Assembly: GCF_014358015.1 (NCBI RefSeq)
Contig: NZ_JACONV010000010.1
Coordinates: 1-64,000 of the forward strand
Direction of reading: 5' to 3'
Source of the DNA: Pseudomonas triticifolii
Lineage (GTDB): Bacteria; Pseudomonadota; Gammaproteobacteria; Pseudomonadales; Pseudomonadaceae
DNA: 64,000 nucleotides
Each line of letters opens with the position of its first letter. Positions within the stretch are counted from its first letter, which is position 1. The position numbers and the translations under genes were made by a program. The notes beneath the pieces were generated by a model. The model ran no database searches. It saw only the letters and a list, made by a program, of their open reading frames with translations, and was not told where the DNA came from. Positions 56,594 through 64,000 of the stretch are shown one piece after another.

Positions 56594-57988
56594 ATGAGCA
56601 CCGACAAGACCAACCAGTCCTGGGGCGGCCGCTTCAGTGAACCCGTCGACGCGTTCGTCGCGCGCTTCACTGCCTCCGTCACCTTCGATCAACGCCTGTA
56701 CCGCCACGACATCATGGGCTCCATCGCCCACGCCACGATGCTGGCCAAGGTCGGCGTTCTGACTGACGCCGAGCGCGACACGATCATTGAAGGCCTGAAG
56801 AGCATTCAGACCGAGATCGAAGCAGGCACGTTCGAGTGGCGCGTCGATCTGGAAGACGTGCACATGAACATCGAAGCGCGCCTGACCGACCGTATCGGCA
56901 TCACCGGCAAGAAACTGCACACCGGTCGCAGCCGTAACGATCAGGTGGCCACCGACATTCGCTTGTGGCTGCGTGACGAAATCGACCTGATCCTGAGCGA
57001 AATCACTCGTCTGCAACAGGGTCTGCTGGGCCAGGCCGAGCGCGAAGCCGACACCATCATGCCGGGCTTCACGCATCTGCAGACCGCACAGCCGGTTACA
57101 TTTGGTCACCATATGCTGGCCTGGTTCGAAATGCTCAGCCGTGACTACGAGCGCCTGGTGGATTGCCGCAAGCGCCTGAACCGCATGCCGTTGGGCAGCG
57201 CCGCACTGGCGGGCACCACTTACCCGATCGATCGCGAACTGACCTGCAAACTGCTGGGGTTCGACGCGGTTGGCGGAAACTCGCTGGACGGCGTGTCGGA
57301 TCGCGACTTTGCCATCGAATTCTGCGCAGCAGCCTCCGTGGCAATGATGCACCTGTCGCGCTTCTCCGAAGAGCTGGTGCTGTGGACCAGCGCGCAGTTC
57401 CAGTTCATTGATCTGCCGGATCGTTTCTGCACCGGCAGTTCAATCATGCCGCAAAAGAAAAACCCGGACGTTCCGGAACTGGTGCGTGGCAAAAGCGGCC
57501 GCGTATTCGGCGCCCTGATGGGGCTGCTGACCTTGATGAAGGGCCAGCCGCTGGCCTACAACAAGGACAACCAGGAAGACAAGGAGCCGCTGTTCGACGC
57601 CGCCGACACCTTGCGTGACTCGTTGCGCGCGTTCGCCGACATGATCCCTGCGATCAAGCCGAAACACGCCATCATGCGTGAAGCGGCACTGCGCGGTTTC
57701 TCCACCGCAACCGACCTGGCCGACTATCTGGTACGCCGCGGCCTGCCGTTCCGCGACTGCCACGAGATTGTTGGCCACGCTGTGAAGTATGGCGTCGAGA
57801 CCGGCAAAGATCTGGCTGAAATGAGCCTGGAGGAACTGCGCCAGTTCAGCGATCAGATCGAGCAGGATGTGTTTGCCGTGCTGACCCTGGAAGGCTCGGT
57901 GAACGCGCGTGACCACATCGGCGGCACAGCACCCGGGCAGGTGCGCGCTGCAGTGGTTCGCGGGCAGGCGTTGCTGGCGAGTCGCTGA
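56594..57988 (+). CDS. argH: Argininosuccinate lyase
   Basis: 464 residues, normal length. It splits argininosuccinate into arginine and fumarate. Signature segments: [40 protein letters not shown], the His region [17 protein letters not shown] and the catalytic Ser loop [20 protein letters not shown]. Start 56594 ([14 protein letters not shown]) is chosen over an upstream frame extension. It is followed by a composite REP region. Confidence 0.97.
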   Translation: MSTDKTNQSWGGRFSEPVDAFVARFTASVTFDQRLYRHDIMGSIAHATMLAKVGVLTDAERDTIIEGLKSIQTEIEAGTFEWRVDLEDVHMNIEARLTDRIGITGKKLHTGRSRNDQVATDIRLWLRDEIDLILSEITRLQQGLLGQAEREADTIMPGFTHLQTAQPVTFGHHMLAWFEMLSRDYERLVDCRKRLNRMPLGSAALAGTTYPIDRELTCKLLGFDAVGGNSLDGVSDRDFAIEFCAAASVAMMHLSRFSEELVLWTSAQFQFIDLPDRFCTGSSIMPQKKNPDVPELVRGKSGRVFGALMGLLTLMKGQPLAYNKDNQEDKEPLFDAADTLRDSLRAFADMIPAIKPKHAIMREAALRGFSTATDLADYLVRRGLPFRDCHEIVGHAVKYGVETGKDLAEMSLEELRQFSDQIEQDVFAVLTLEGSVNARDHIGGTAPGQVRAAVVRGQALLASR

Positions 57989-58041
57989 TCGTGCAAAGGC
58001 GCTGAGGTAAACATACCTCTCACTGGATAAATGCATATCCC

Positions 58042-58202
58042 GTGGGAGGCGGCTTGCCGGCGATGCGATTTCTGCAGCGCCCTGTCAGTGAATAGGCTGA
58101 CGCCATCACGGTTGTCCGCGAATGCTGCATTTCAGACGCTGCGCTGGCGTCGGATGTGCCTGCTTTCGCGGACAAGCGCAGCGCCGCCCGGTCCGCTCCC
58201 AC
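58042..58202. repeat. Composite REP cluster with two repeat types
   Basis: Left: a half element GTGGGAGGCGGCTTGCCGGC identical to the arms at 30900 and 37707. Right: a different palindrome, TTGTCCGCGAATG facing GCTTTCGCGGACAAGCGC, ending with CCGCCCGGTCCGCTCCCACG. The latter resembles the half element at 6846. The cluster separates argH from the convergent GST gene. Confidence 0.8.
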
Positions 58203-58220
58203 GGTAAAAATCGGCGCTGC

Positions 58221-58883
58221 CTAGCCTGCCGGCCTCACACGCGCCATGAACGTCGGCCAGTCTGCCTCTCTGTCAGCCGCCACCCGCTGCACATTCGGAT
58301 TCAGTGCCAACCTCTCCAGCAAGCTTCGTGCTTTCGGCATGTCACCCAGAAAATCCTCATCGAACAACCGCTCGCCCACCTGCTGGGCCAGGTCGATGCT
58401 GTACAGAAAATACACATCCGCCACGCTGAACCGCTCGCCTGCCACGTAAGGCGCGAACCGGGCGCGCTGGGCCAGTGCGGCAACACCCTTGACCAGATCC
58501 CGGCGAGCCTTGGCCTTGAGGTCAGGCGGTGTCGGTCTGCCGCCAAAGATCACTTCGGCGTAGCAGACCCGCGCCGGCAACTCGATGTACAGCTCGATTT
58601 CCTTGGCGATGGTCCAGACCTGTGCCCGGGAAAACGGATCAGCAGGCAGCAGCGGCCGTTCTGGAAAGGTCTCTTCCAGGTAACGCAGAATGACGTCTGT
58701 CTCGCTGATGAAACCCTCGGCCGTTCCCAGCACCGGCACCTTGCCACGCGCGCTGACGGCGAGCACCTCGGGGCTTTGACAGCCGAACAGCGGCACGACC
58801 TCGAATGGCAACTGTTTCTCCAACAGCGCCAGCTTGACCATGTTGAAGTAGTTGCTTGATGCAAATCCATAAAGTTTCAGCAT
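58221..58883 (-). CDS. Glutathione S-transferase family protein
   Basis: 220 residues. The N-terminal thioredoxin-like domain (LKLYGFASSNYFNMVKLALL, with KVPVLGTAEGFISETDVILR carrying the cis-Pro and the Glu/Ser-equivalent motif) precedes an all-helical C-terminal domain (FAPYVAGERFSVADVYFLYS). Start 58883 is chosen because AAGGAGG lies just upstream; the 20-residue extension is not supported. Substrate unknown; Ser/Asn near residue 9-11 is a candidate glutathione-activating residue. Confidence 0.9.
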   Translation of the reverse strand: MLKLYGFASSNYFNMVKLALLEKQLPFEVVPLFGCQSPEVLAVSARGKVPVLGTAEGFISETDVILRYLEETFPERPLLPADPFSRAQVWTIAKEIELYIELPARVCYAEVIFGGRPTPPDLKAKARRDLVKGVAALAQRARFAPYVAGERFSVADVYFLYSIDLAQQVGERLFDEDFLGDMPKARSLLERLALNPNVQRVAADREADWPTFMARVRPAG

Positions 58884-59078
58884 CGGCGGCCTCCTTGACC
58901 CTGTGTGCATAAGCCATTCACTGGCGACCCGAAGCCTATTCAATTAACTTTCAAAATCAATGACTTGTATCATTTTCGGCGATTTTAAAGACCGTTCCTA
59001 CAAACAGACGTCGGGCACGTCCTGGCTGTCCGGATCATGGAATCCGGTTAGACTGCGAGCCTTTCCTGAGGAATCGCC

Positions 59079-59354
59079 ATGACCGACGCTATCGACAATG
59101 ATGAAGAAGAATTCGCCGCCTCGACCCTGATCGAAGCCATCGAAAACCAGATCGAGGCCGACAATCCTCCTGCCGCCAAGGCCACGTTCAACAAGCTGAC
59201 GCTGGTCGGTTATGAGCGTGATAACATCCTCGAGATGATGGCTCATGTACTGGCCATCGAGATCGACGCCTTGCTGGATCAGGACCGCCCGTTCGACACC
59301 CAGTGGTACGAAACCGCCTTGCGCGCACTGCCCGAGCTGCCTCCAGAGAAGTAA
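59079..59354 (+). CDS. Conserved small acidic protein, function unknown
   Basis: 91 residues, acidic and helical: TDAIDNDEEEFAASTLIEAI, then KATFNKLTLVGYERDNILEM, then MAHVLAIEIDALLDQDRPFD. It has a Pseudomonas-typical small conserved-protein look, with no signal or membrane segment. A GAGGAA ribosome-binding site precedes the ATG. I do not recognise a named family. Confidence 0.75.
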   Translation: MTDAIDNDEEEFAASTLIEAIENQIEADNPPAAKATFNKLTLVGYERDNILEMMAHVLAIEIDALLDQDRPFDTQWYETALRALPELPPEK

Positions 59355-59571
59355 CCGGCCCCTCGATTCAAACCCTTCAGATATATGCTGCAAAGTTCAA
59401 GAGTGCTGGACTACACTGCAAATGCCCCGCTGACGCTACATCCTCCGGGGCTCTCACGCCAAGCCGGCTTCAGCGGTCATCCAGAACCGACGAGCGCAGC
59501 ACGGACACGTCGATTCCAGAGCACACCCGCAGCCTGCGAGGTCGTACTACTACAAAAAGTCTGGAGCACCT

Positions 59572-59820
59572 ATGTCGTATACCCCTGAGCTGGTTGCCGA
59601 ACTGGAAATCCTTGCACTGTTCAATCTGGGCAATACCCAGGAAGGCCTCAAAGTCCATCACGTGGCCTCGCCCTCCGCTATTGCCGCTGCAAAAAGACTC
59701 TTTGAAAAAGGACTGACGACTCAGGTCGATGGCGGTTACCTCACCAGCCTGGGGCTTGAGGCTGCCGAGCACGCCCAGTCGTTGCTGACCATTCTGGATG
59801 TATCTAAAGAAGCTGCCTGA
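59572..59820 (+). CDS. TIGR02647-family small protein
   Basis: 82 residues: YTPELVAELEILALFNLGNT, then QEGLKVHHVASPSAIAAAKR, then LFEKGLTTQVDGGYLTSLGL. It matches the small TIGR02647 (DNA-binding-like) family as I remember it, with a winged-helix-like pattern ending in a helix. Function unknown. A terminator-like hairpin follows, then cyaA. Confidence 0.8.
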   Translation: MSYTPELVAELEILALFNLGNTQEGLKVHHVASPSAIAAAKRLFEKGLTTQVDGGYLTSLGLEAAEHAQSLLTILDVSKEAA

Positions 59821-59827
59821 TTAGCTG

Positions 59828-59866
59828 AGGGCCTGCCGCAAAAACACTGCCACAGGCCCTTCATTT
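59828..59866 (+). terminator. Probable terminator after the TIGR02647 gene
   Basis: AGGGCCTG and CAGGCCCT arms separated by a 17-nt loop, followed by TCATTTA. A moderate hairpin with a weak T-tract. Confidence 0.5.
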
Positions 59867-60004
59867 ATCGCGGCACCGGTCGATATAGAAAATTGGCGCC
59901 AGAATAACAACCCGACCGAACCTGCATTCTTTCGGCTGCAAACCTTCTTCGCCATCTTGCTCAGTAATTCCACGCCTGCCACAGGCCAGATGCCTTGAGT
60001 TGCG

Positions 60005-62851
60005 ATGACGCGTAATCCTGAAATTCGCCCCGACCTGGATGAGGGCATTGACCGCAAGGTTCTCACCCAGCTGCGTAACCGGTTCCTGACTCTCAATGAC
60101 GGGCGGTACGCGCGCGCCATTGAAGGAATGTCGACGCGCCAGCAAACCGTGCTGACCCTGTTGCCGTTGTTCTTTCATGTGAACCATCCGCTATTGCCGG
60201 GCTATGTCTCCAGCAGTACGCCTGCCGGTGTTTCCCATTACGAGCCCGACGCGCTGGTGCTGGCCGAAGCCCAGCGAATGACCCGTTCCTTCTCGTACAA
60301 GGTCAGGCACGGCAATCCTCCACAGCCCATCCACGGTCTGTTTCTGATGGGCAGCCTCGGCACGCTCGCGCAGGCCGAACAGAGCGACATGGACGTGTGG
60401 GTCTGCCACGACAGCGAACTGGAAGCTGACGCCGTCGCCGAGCTGCGCAAGAAATGCCAGGCGCTGGAAGCATGGGCCACGACCATGGGCGCCGAAGCGC
60501 ATTTCTTTCTGATCGACCCGCAGCGTTTCAGGAAGGGGGATCGCGACACCCAACTCAGTTCTGACGATTGCGGCACAACCCAGCATTACCTGTTGCTCGA
60601 CGAGTTCTACCGCACCGCCATCTGGCTCGCGGGGCGCACGCCTATGTGGTGGCTGGTGCCGGTCTACGAAGAGAACGGCTACGAGGATTACACCCACACG
60701 CTGTTGTCCAAGCGCTTCATTCGCGCCGACGAAGTCATCGATTTGGGGCCTATGGCGCAGATTCCGCCTGCCGAATTCGTCGGTGCCGGGCTCTGGCAAC
60801 TGTTCAAGGCCATCGACTCACCTTACAAATCCGTTCTGAAGCTGCTGCTGATCGAGGTGTACTCCAGCGAGCACCCGGACGTTCAATGCCTGAGCATGCG
60901 TTTCAAGCAGGCCGTATTCGCCAACCGACTGGACCTGGACGAACTCGACCCCTATATGGTCGTGTATCGCCGGATCGAGGAGCACCTGCAGGCCCGCAAG
61001 GAGTCAGAGCGCCTGGAGCTGGTGCGACGCAGTCTCTACCTGAAGGTCAACAAGAAGCTCACCGGCCCGACGCGTCAGCGCAGTAACAGCTGGCAACGGC
61101 AGTTACTGGAGCGTCTGACACAGGAATGGGGTTGGGATGAACGTCAATTGGCGCTGCTCGACAGTCGCAGCCAGTGGAAAGTCCGCCAGGTCGCGCACGA
61201 ACGTCGCGCACTGGTCAACGAGCTGAATTACAGCTACCGGTTCCAGACCCAGTTCGCCCGACTGCAGAGCACCGCCGACGCACTCAACGCTCGCGACCTG
61301 ACGGTTTTGGGACGACGCCTGTATGCCGCATTCGAACGCAAGGCGGGCAAGGTCGAGTTCATCAACCCCGGCATCGCGCCTGACCTGGCCGAAGACACCC
61401 TGACGCTGGTGCACTCGCCGGACAAGCGCGAGCCCGGCAAGCATCAATGGGCGCTGTACAACGGCAGCCTGGGAACACACGAATGGGCGAATTTTTCTCC
61501 GATCAAGCGCAGTCGCGAGCTGCTCGACCTGTTGGCGTGGTGTCACCGCAACAATGTCATCGACGCCACGACCCGCATCGCACTGCATCCCGGTAGCAGC
61601 GACCTGAGTGAATTCGAGCTGTTCAATCTGCTCGGTGCCTTGCAACAGACCATCGAGCTGCCGCTGCCCGACGTCAGCGACGACGCCCTGTTGCGGCCAA
61701 GCGAACCCAGGGAAATACTGCTGTTGGTCAACGTGGGGGTCGATCCACTCAGGCATCACCGCGACTTGAATATCCTGATGACGACCGAGCGTACCGACTC
61801 GCTCAGTTATGCAGGCGTTCGGGAAAATCTGGTGCTCACGCTAGACCAGATCACCCTCAATAGCTGGAATGAAACGCTGGTCAATCGCTACGACGGCCCG
61901 CACGCACTGCTGGATTGCCTGAGCGAGCTGCTGAGCAGCTTGCCTCAGGGCGCAAATCAGCCACGCATCCATGTGCGCTGCTTCTGCCATAACCGGGCGC
62001 CCGCCATCGCCCAACGGGTTGAAGAACTGACCGATACCGCACGCTTGCTGCTCGCGCGGCGCCTCAACCATCGCTACCTGATTCAGGTGCAGCAGCAGTA
62101 CCACATTCTGGAAATGGTCCCCGGCCAGGTCGGCCACGTGGTGGTCAACAGCTTGCCCGGGTTGTTCAAATACCTGGGTGAAGAGCAGCCCCACTACAGC
62201 CCGCTGCATTTGGACCCGCATGCACTGGACGGTCACGATCTGGCGTTGATCCTGCCGTTCGGGCAGCCGGAATGCATTCAGGTGTTCTACCGCGTCAGCG
62301 ACGACGAGGCAGACCTGTACGTGCTGGATGAACACAACTCGCTCTGGCATCAACGCGTACCTTGGCACGACGAACAAAGCCTGCTGATGCCGTTGCAGCG
62401 CTTCTTTCATTCGCTGGTCTACCGTCGAGGCGCTTCACTGCCGCTGGACAACCCGGACGAACCGACCCTGCTGGAGACGCTCTACTATCAGCTCATGCCT
62501 TCCGGTGCGTCACGCGCACGCCGCATAGAACCACGCCGCGCCCCGACGGCGGCGGACAAGCCGTTCTATGACGTACAGGCCATCATCGAGGAAACCTCAC
62601 CGGGACAACTGAACGTCACGCTGTACTGCGACAACAGCGAGTTCTCCGAGCTCGAATATGGCGATCAGTTGTATCAGGCGGTGGCTCGCCAGATTCTCGG
62701 CAAACGCCTGGAGCCCAAGCGCTATCGCTGCTACATCACCGATCTGGACCTTTCAGGCCTGCTCAATGACGGGCACGGCCAGAGCATCCTGTTCCTGCGC
62801 CACAAGGCCGAGCTGGAAAAACTGCTCAATGAGGCGATGGACGACGCGTGA
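60005..62851 (+). CDS. cyaA: Class I adenylate cyclase
   Basis: 948 residues, full length. The N-terminal catalytic domain has the nucleotidyltransferase motif HGLFLMGSLGTLAQAEQSDM, followed by DVWVCHD, with the Asp pair typical of class I cyclases. The large C-terminal regulatory region runs to the end (TLYCDNSEFSELEYGDQLYQ). The enzyme makes cAMP for Vfr/CRP-type signalling. The cyaA-rnk neighbourhood is conserved in Pseudomonas. The ribosome-binding site is weak and the leader short; in E. coli cyaA translation is also inefficient. Confidence 0.96.
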   Translation: MTRNPEIRPDLDEGIDRKVLTQLRNRFLTLNDGRYARAIEGMSTRQQTVLTLLPLFFHVNHPLLPGYVSSSTPAGVSHYEPDALVLAEAQRMTRSFSYKVRHGNPPQPIHGLFLMGSLGTLAQAEQSDMDVWVCHDSELEADAVAELRKKCQALEAWATTMGAEAHFFLIDPQRFRKGDRDTQLSSDDCGTTQHYLLLDEFYRTAIWLAGRTPMWWLVPVYEENGYEDYTHTLLSKRFIRADEVIDLGPMAQIPPAEFVGAGLWQLFKAIDSPYKSVLKLLLIEVYSSEHPDVQCLSMRFKQAVFANRLDLDELDPYMVVYRRIEEHLQARKESERLELVRRSLYLKVNKKLTGPTRQRSNSWQRQLLERLTQEWGWDERQLALLDSRSQWKVRQVAHERRALVNELNYSYRFQTQFARLQSTADALNARDLTVLGRRLYAAFERKAGKVEFINPGIAPDLAEDTLTLVHSPDKREPGKHQWALYNGSLGTHEWANFSPIKRSRELLDLLAWCHRNNVIDATTRIALHPGSSDLSEFELFNLLGALQQTIELPLPDVSDDALLRPSEPREILLLVNVGVDPLRHHRDLNILMTTERTDSLSYAGVRENLVLTLDQITLNSWNETLVNRYDGPHALLDCLSELLSSLPQGANQPRIHVRCFCHNRAPAIAQRVEELTDTARLLLARRLNHRYLIQVQQQYHILEMVPGQVGHVVVNSLPGLFKYLGEEQPHYSPLHLDPHALDGHDLALILPFGQPECIQVFYRVSDDEADLYVLDEHNSLWHQRVPWHDEQSLLMPLQRFFHSLVYRRGASLPLDNPDEPTLLETLYYQLMPSGASRARRIEPRRAPTAADKPFYDVQAIIEETSPGQLNVTLYCDNSEFSELEYGDQLYQAVARQILGKRLEPKRYRCYITDLDLSGLLNDGHGQSILFLRHKAELEKLLNEAMDDA

Positions 62852-62874
62852 GGTGTCGGATAAACACAAACCCC

Positions 62875-63029
62875 GTGGGAGCGAGCACCGTCAGCTTGAA
62901 CTCCGCGCTGTACACAGATCCTGCCGGATAACACAAAACCCGTGGGAGCGAGCTTGCTCGCGAAGGCGATGCATCAGCCGCCGCCTCTTCAACGGATGTA
63001 TTGCCTTATTCGCGAGCAAGCTCGCGACC
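62875..63029. repeat. REP cluster, GCGAGC-type
   Basis: A half element (GTGGGAGCGAGCACCG at 62875) is followed by an inverted pair: GTGGGAGCGAGCTTGCTCGC at 62942 and TTCGCGAGCAAGCTCGCGAC near 63009-63028. This is a third REP family in the window, between the convergent cyaA and rnk. Confidence 0.82.
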
Positions 63030-63054
63030 ACTGGCGGTCGATAAGCCCACAGGC

Positions 63055-63462
63055 TTACTGATACTCGCCTGCTGCTTCCGGCTGATACTCAACGGCGAGC
63101 AGCGTCAGCTTGAGGGTCTTGCCGCCCGGCGCGGGCCAGTCGATGTGTTGACCAACCTGCAAACCCAGCAGCGCAGAGCCCATCGGCGCCAGAACGGAAA
63201 CGGTGCCCTCGGTGCCTGCATCCTGTGGATAAACCAGCTTGAGGTGATAGTCCTTGCCGCTGCCCTCTTCGCGGCAGTGCACACGAGAGTTCATGGTCAC
63301 GACGCCTGCAGGGACTTCATCGTGGCCGACCACCTGTTCGGCGCGGTCCAGCTCGGCCTGCAACGCCAGGACACCTGGCGTGGAATCGTCCAGACTGTCG
63401 ATCAGGTTCTCAAGACGCTGTACGTCGAGCCGGGTGAGGATGAGTGAAGGTGCAGTGTTCAT
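63055..63462 (-). CDS. rnk: Nucleoside diphosphate kinase regulator Rnk
   Basis: 135 residues. The N-terminal short coiled coil (LTRLDVQRLENLIDSLDDST, then ALQAELDRAEQVVGHDEVPA) and the GreA/GreB-like C-terminal FKBP-fold domain (KLVYPQDAGTEGTVSVLAPM, then GSALLGLQVGQHIDWPAP) are typical. It binds RNA polymerase. In Pseudomonas it restores Ndk and alginate production in algQ mutants, a functional link to algQ at 49 kb. AAGGAG lies upstream of the ATG, and a terminator lies 39 nt further up. Confidence 0.94.
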   Translation of the reverse strand: MNTAPSLILTRLDVQRLENLIDSLDDSTPGVLALQAELDRAEQVVGHDEVPAGVVTMNSRVHCREEGSGKDYHLKLVYPQDAGTEGTVSVLAPMGSALLGLQVGQHIDWPAPGGKTLKLTLLAVEYQPEAAGEYQ

Positions 63463-63500
63463 GATCGGGGCAGACTCCTTTTTCCGCGCGTGATAAAAGC

Positions 63501-63528
63501 AAAACCCCGCCGAGCTGGGCGGGGTTTT
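63501..63528 (-). terminator. Strong terminator between the DUF1289 gene and rnk
   Basis: AAAACCCCGCC/GGCGGGGTTTT around GAGCTG, with A- and T-tracts built into the arms. On the minus strand it ends the DUF1289 operon before rnk. Confidence 0.9.
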
Positions 63529-63601
63529 GACGGGCCTCCCTATCAAGAGAAGCAGGTTCTGACACTAACACAGTGCAATAAATACACAACCCGACGGGAC
63601 G

Positions 63602-63850
63602 TCAGCCTGCGGCATGACCTGTTTCAGCGTGAGAACGACGCCGCTCGGCTTCATGGCGGATCTGGCGTCGGCGCTCATCATCGGCCGAGCGCCACTCGCG
63701 AATGTCTTCAACATGACGAAAGCATCCCAGGCAGACCTTGTGCTCATCCAGCCGGCACGTACTGATGCATGGCGAGGGCACGGCGGGGCTGACGTTGCTA
63801 TACAGCGGTTTGGGCGGCCTGACGGCAGCAGGCTGAGGGGTCTGGCTCAC
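63602..63850 (-). CDS. DUF1289-domain cysteine-rich protein
   Basis: 82 residues. A Pro-rich N-terminus precedes the DUF1289 core SPCISTCRLDEHKVCLGCFR, with four cysteines in a CxxxC...CxxC arrangement likely to bind zinc or an Fe-S cluster. An Arg-rich helix follows. The start is GTG at 63850, two nt after the upstream stop, so it is translationally coupled to the partial gene on the right. Function unknown. Confidence 0.88.
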   Translation of the reverse strand: MSQTPQPAAVRPPKPLYSNVSPAVPSPCISTCRLDEHKVCLGCFRHVEDIREWRSADDERRRQIRHEAERRRSHAETGHAAG

Positions 63851-63852
63851 GA

Positions 63853-64000
63853 TCAGATCTCGTCGAAATCCAGCTCGACACCGGCCTGTTCCAGCGTCAT
63901 GCGGGCGAGCATCTCGCTCAGCAGCTCATCGCTGGTGTCGCAGGTCCAGCGGCTGTGTTCTTCGTCGTAATCGAAGTGGAAACCACCTGAACGCGCTGCC
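63853..64000 (-). CDS. C-terminal part of a small acidic conserved protein (runs off the right edge)
   Basis: The visible 48 residues read SGGFHFDYDEEHSRWTCDTS, then DELLSEMLARMTLEQAGVEL, ending DFDEI and a TGA at 63855-63853. The protein is acidic and helical; its start lies beyond 64000. It is upstream of and coupled to the DUF1289 gene. I do not recognise it. Confidence 0.75.
   Translation of the reverse strand, partial: AARSGGFHFDYDEEHSRWTCDTSDELLSEMLARMTLEQAGVELDFDEI

Noticed and set aside
58020-58202. 60-residue minus-strand open frame starting MGADRAAL
   Set aside because: Encoded entirely by REP sequence.

Overview
This is an almost fully coding, GC-rich stretch of a fluorescent-pseudomonad chromosome, most likely the Pseudomonas syringae group. 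The evidence is the Pseudomonas-only alginate regulators (algP, algQ, algR, algZ), a recognisable Pseudomonas 6S RNA between zapA and the 5-formyl-THF cyclo-ligase gene, several families of REP palindromes, and a gene order that I recognise as collinear with the lrp/gcv/ubiH/rho/ppk/hemB/algP/hemC/algR/argH/cyaA/rnk region of P. aeruginosa. Species assignment is inference; no rRNA or tRNA gene is present.

Layout. 1-8.1 kb: an Lrp-type regulator, an orphan GspE/PilB-type ATPase, a DUF2388 secreted protein, glycine cleavage gcvT-gcvH (no gcvP beside them) and an FbpA/FbpB-type iron uptake pair. 8.2-12.6 kb: a tight ubiquinone/peptidase operon (UPF0149, pepP, ubiH, a second UbiH/VisC hydroxylase). 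12.8-16.6 kb: TIGR02449-zapA, 6S RNA, 5-formyl-THF cyclo-ligase, a 50-residue membrane protein, an EVE protein, a FliL-like protein and a quinone oxidoreductase. 16.7-18.4 kb: a decayed bacteriocin/polymorphic-toxin island. It holds a 171-bp MITE-like element with perfect 17-bp ends, a toxin tail, an apparently intact immunity-type gene, a frameshifted HNH DNase tail and an intact colicin-E/pyocin-S-type immunity gene. 19-25.8 kb: glpT, chaC, a flavodoxin-reductase-like protein with ubiD, rho and trxA. 25.9-30.5 kb: an accessory block between trxA and ppx, made of a FadR-type regulator divergent from a four-gene polar amino-acid ABC transporter, then an AT-richer lyase-like gene. 31-37.6 kb: ppx and ppk (convergent, overlapping), hemB, a DedA protein and elbB. 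37.8-43.2 kb: a cytochrome c-FTR1 iron permease and a four-gene envelope lipoprotein operon (COG3014, YcfL-like, LpoB-like, CsgG/LpoB-like). 43.3-50 kb: a LysE exporter, an MscS channel, an ABC-F ATPase, TIGR02444, algP, an FKBP isomerase, algQ and dsbH. 50.2-56.5 kb: the hemC-D-X-Y and algZ-algR operons. 56.6-64 kb: argH, a GST, small conserved genes, cyaA, rnk and a DUF1289 protein.

Most of the window is core metabolism: haem (hemB, hemC, hemD, hemX, hemY), ubiquinone, polyphosphate, one-carbon units and regulation of alginate/virulence. The least ordinary parts are the toxin/immunity graveyard at 16.7-18.4 kb, the regulated ABC cassette with paired operator-like repeats at 26.6-26.7 kb, and the REP-rich gaps. 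I found no CRISPR array, prophage, complete insertion sequence or tRNA gene. I did not find a clear-cut undescribed system; the strongest candidate for a second look is the toxin/immunity island.
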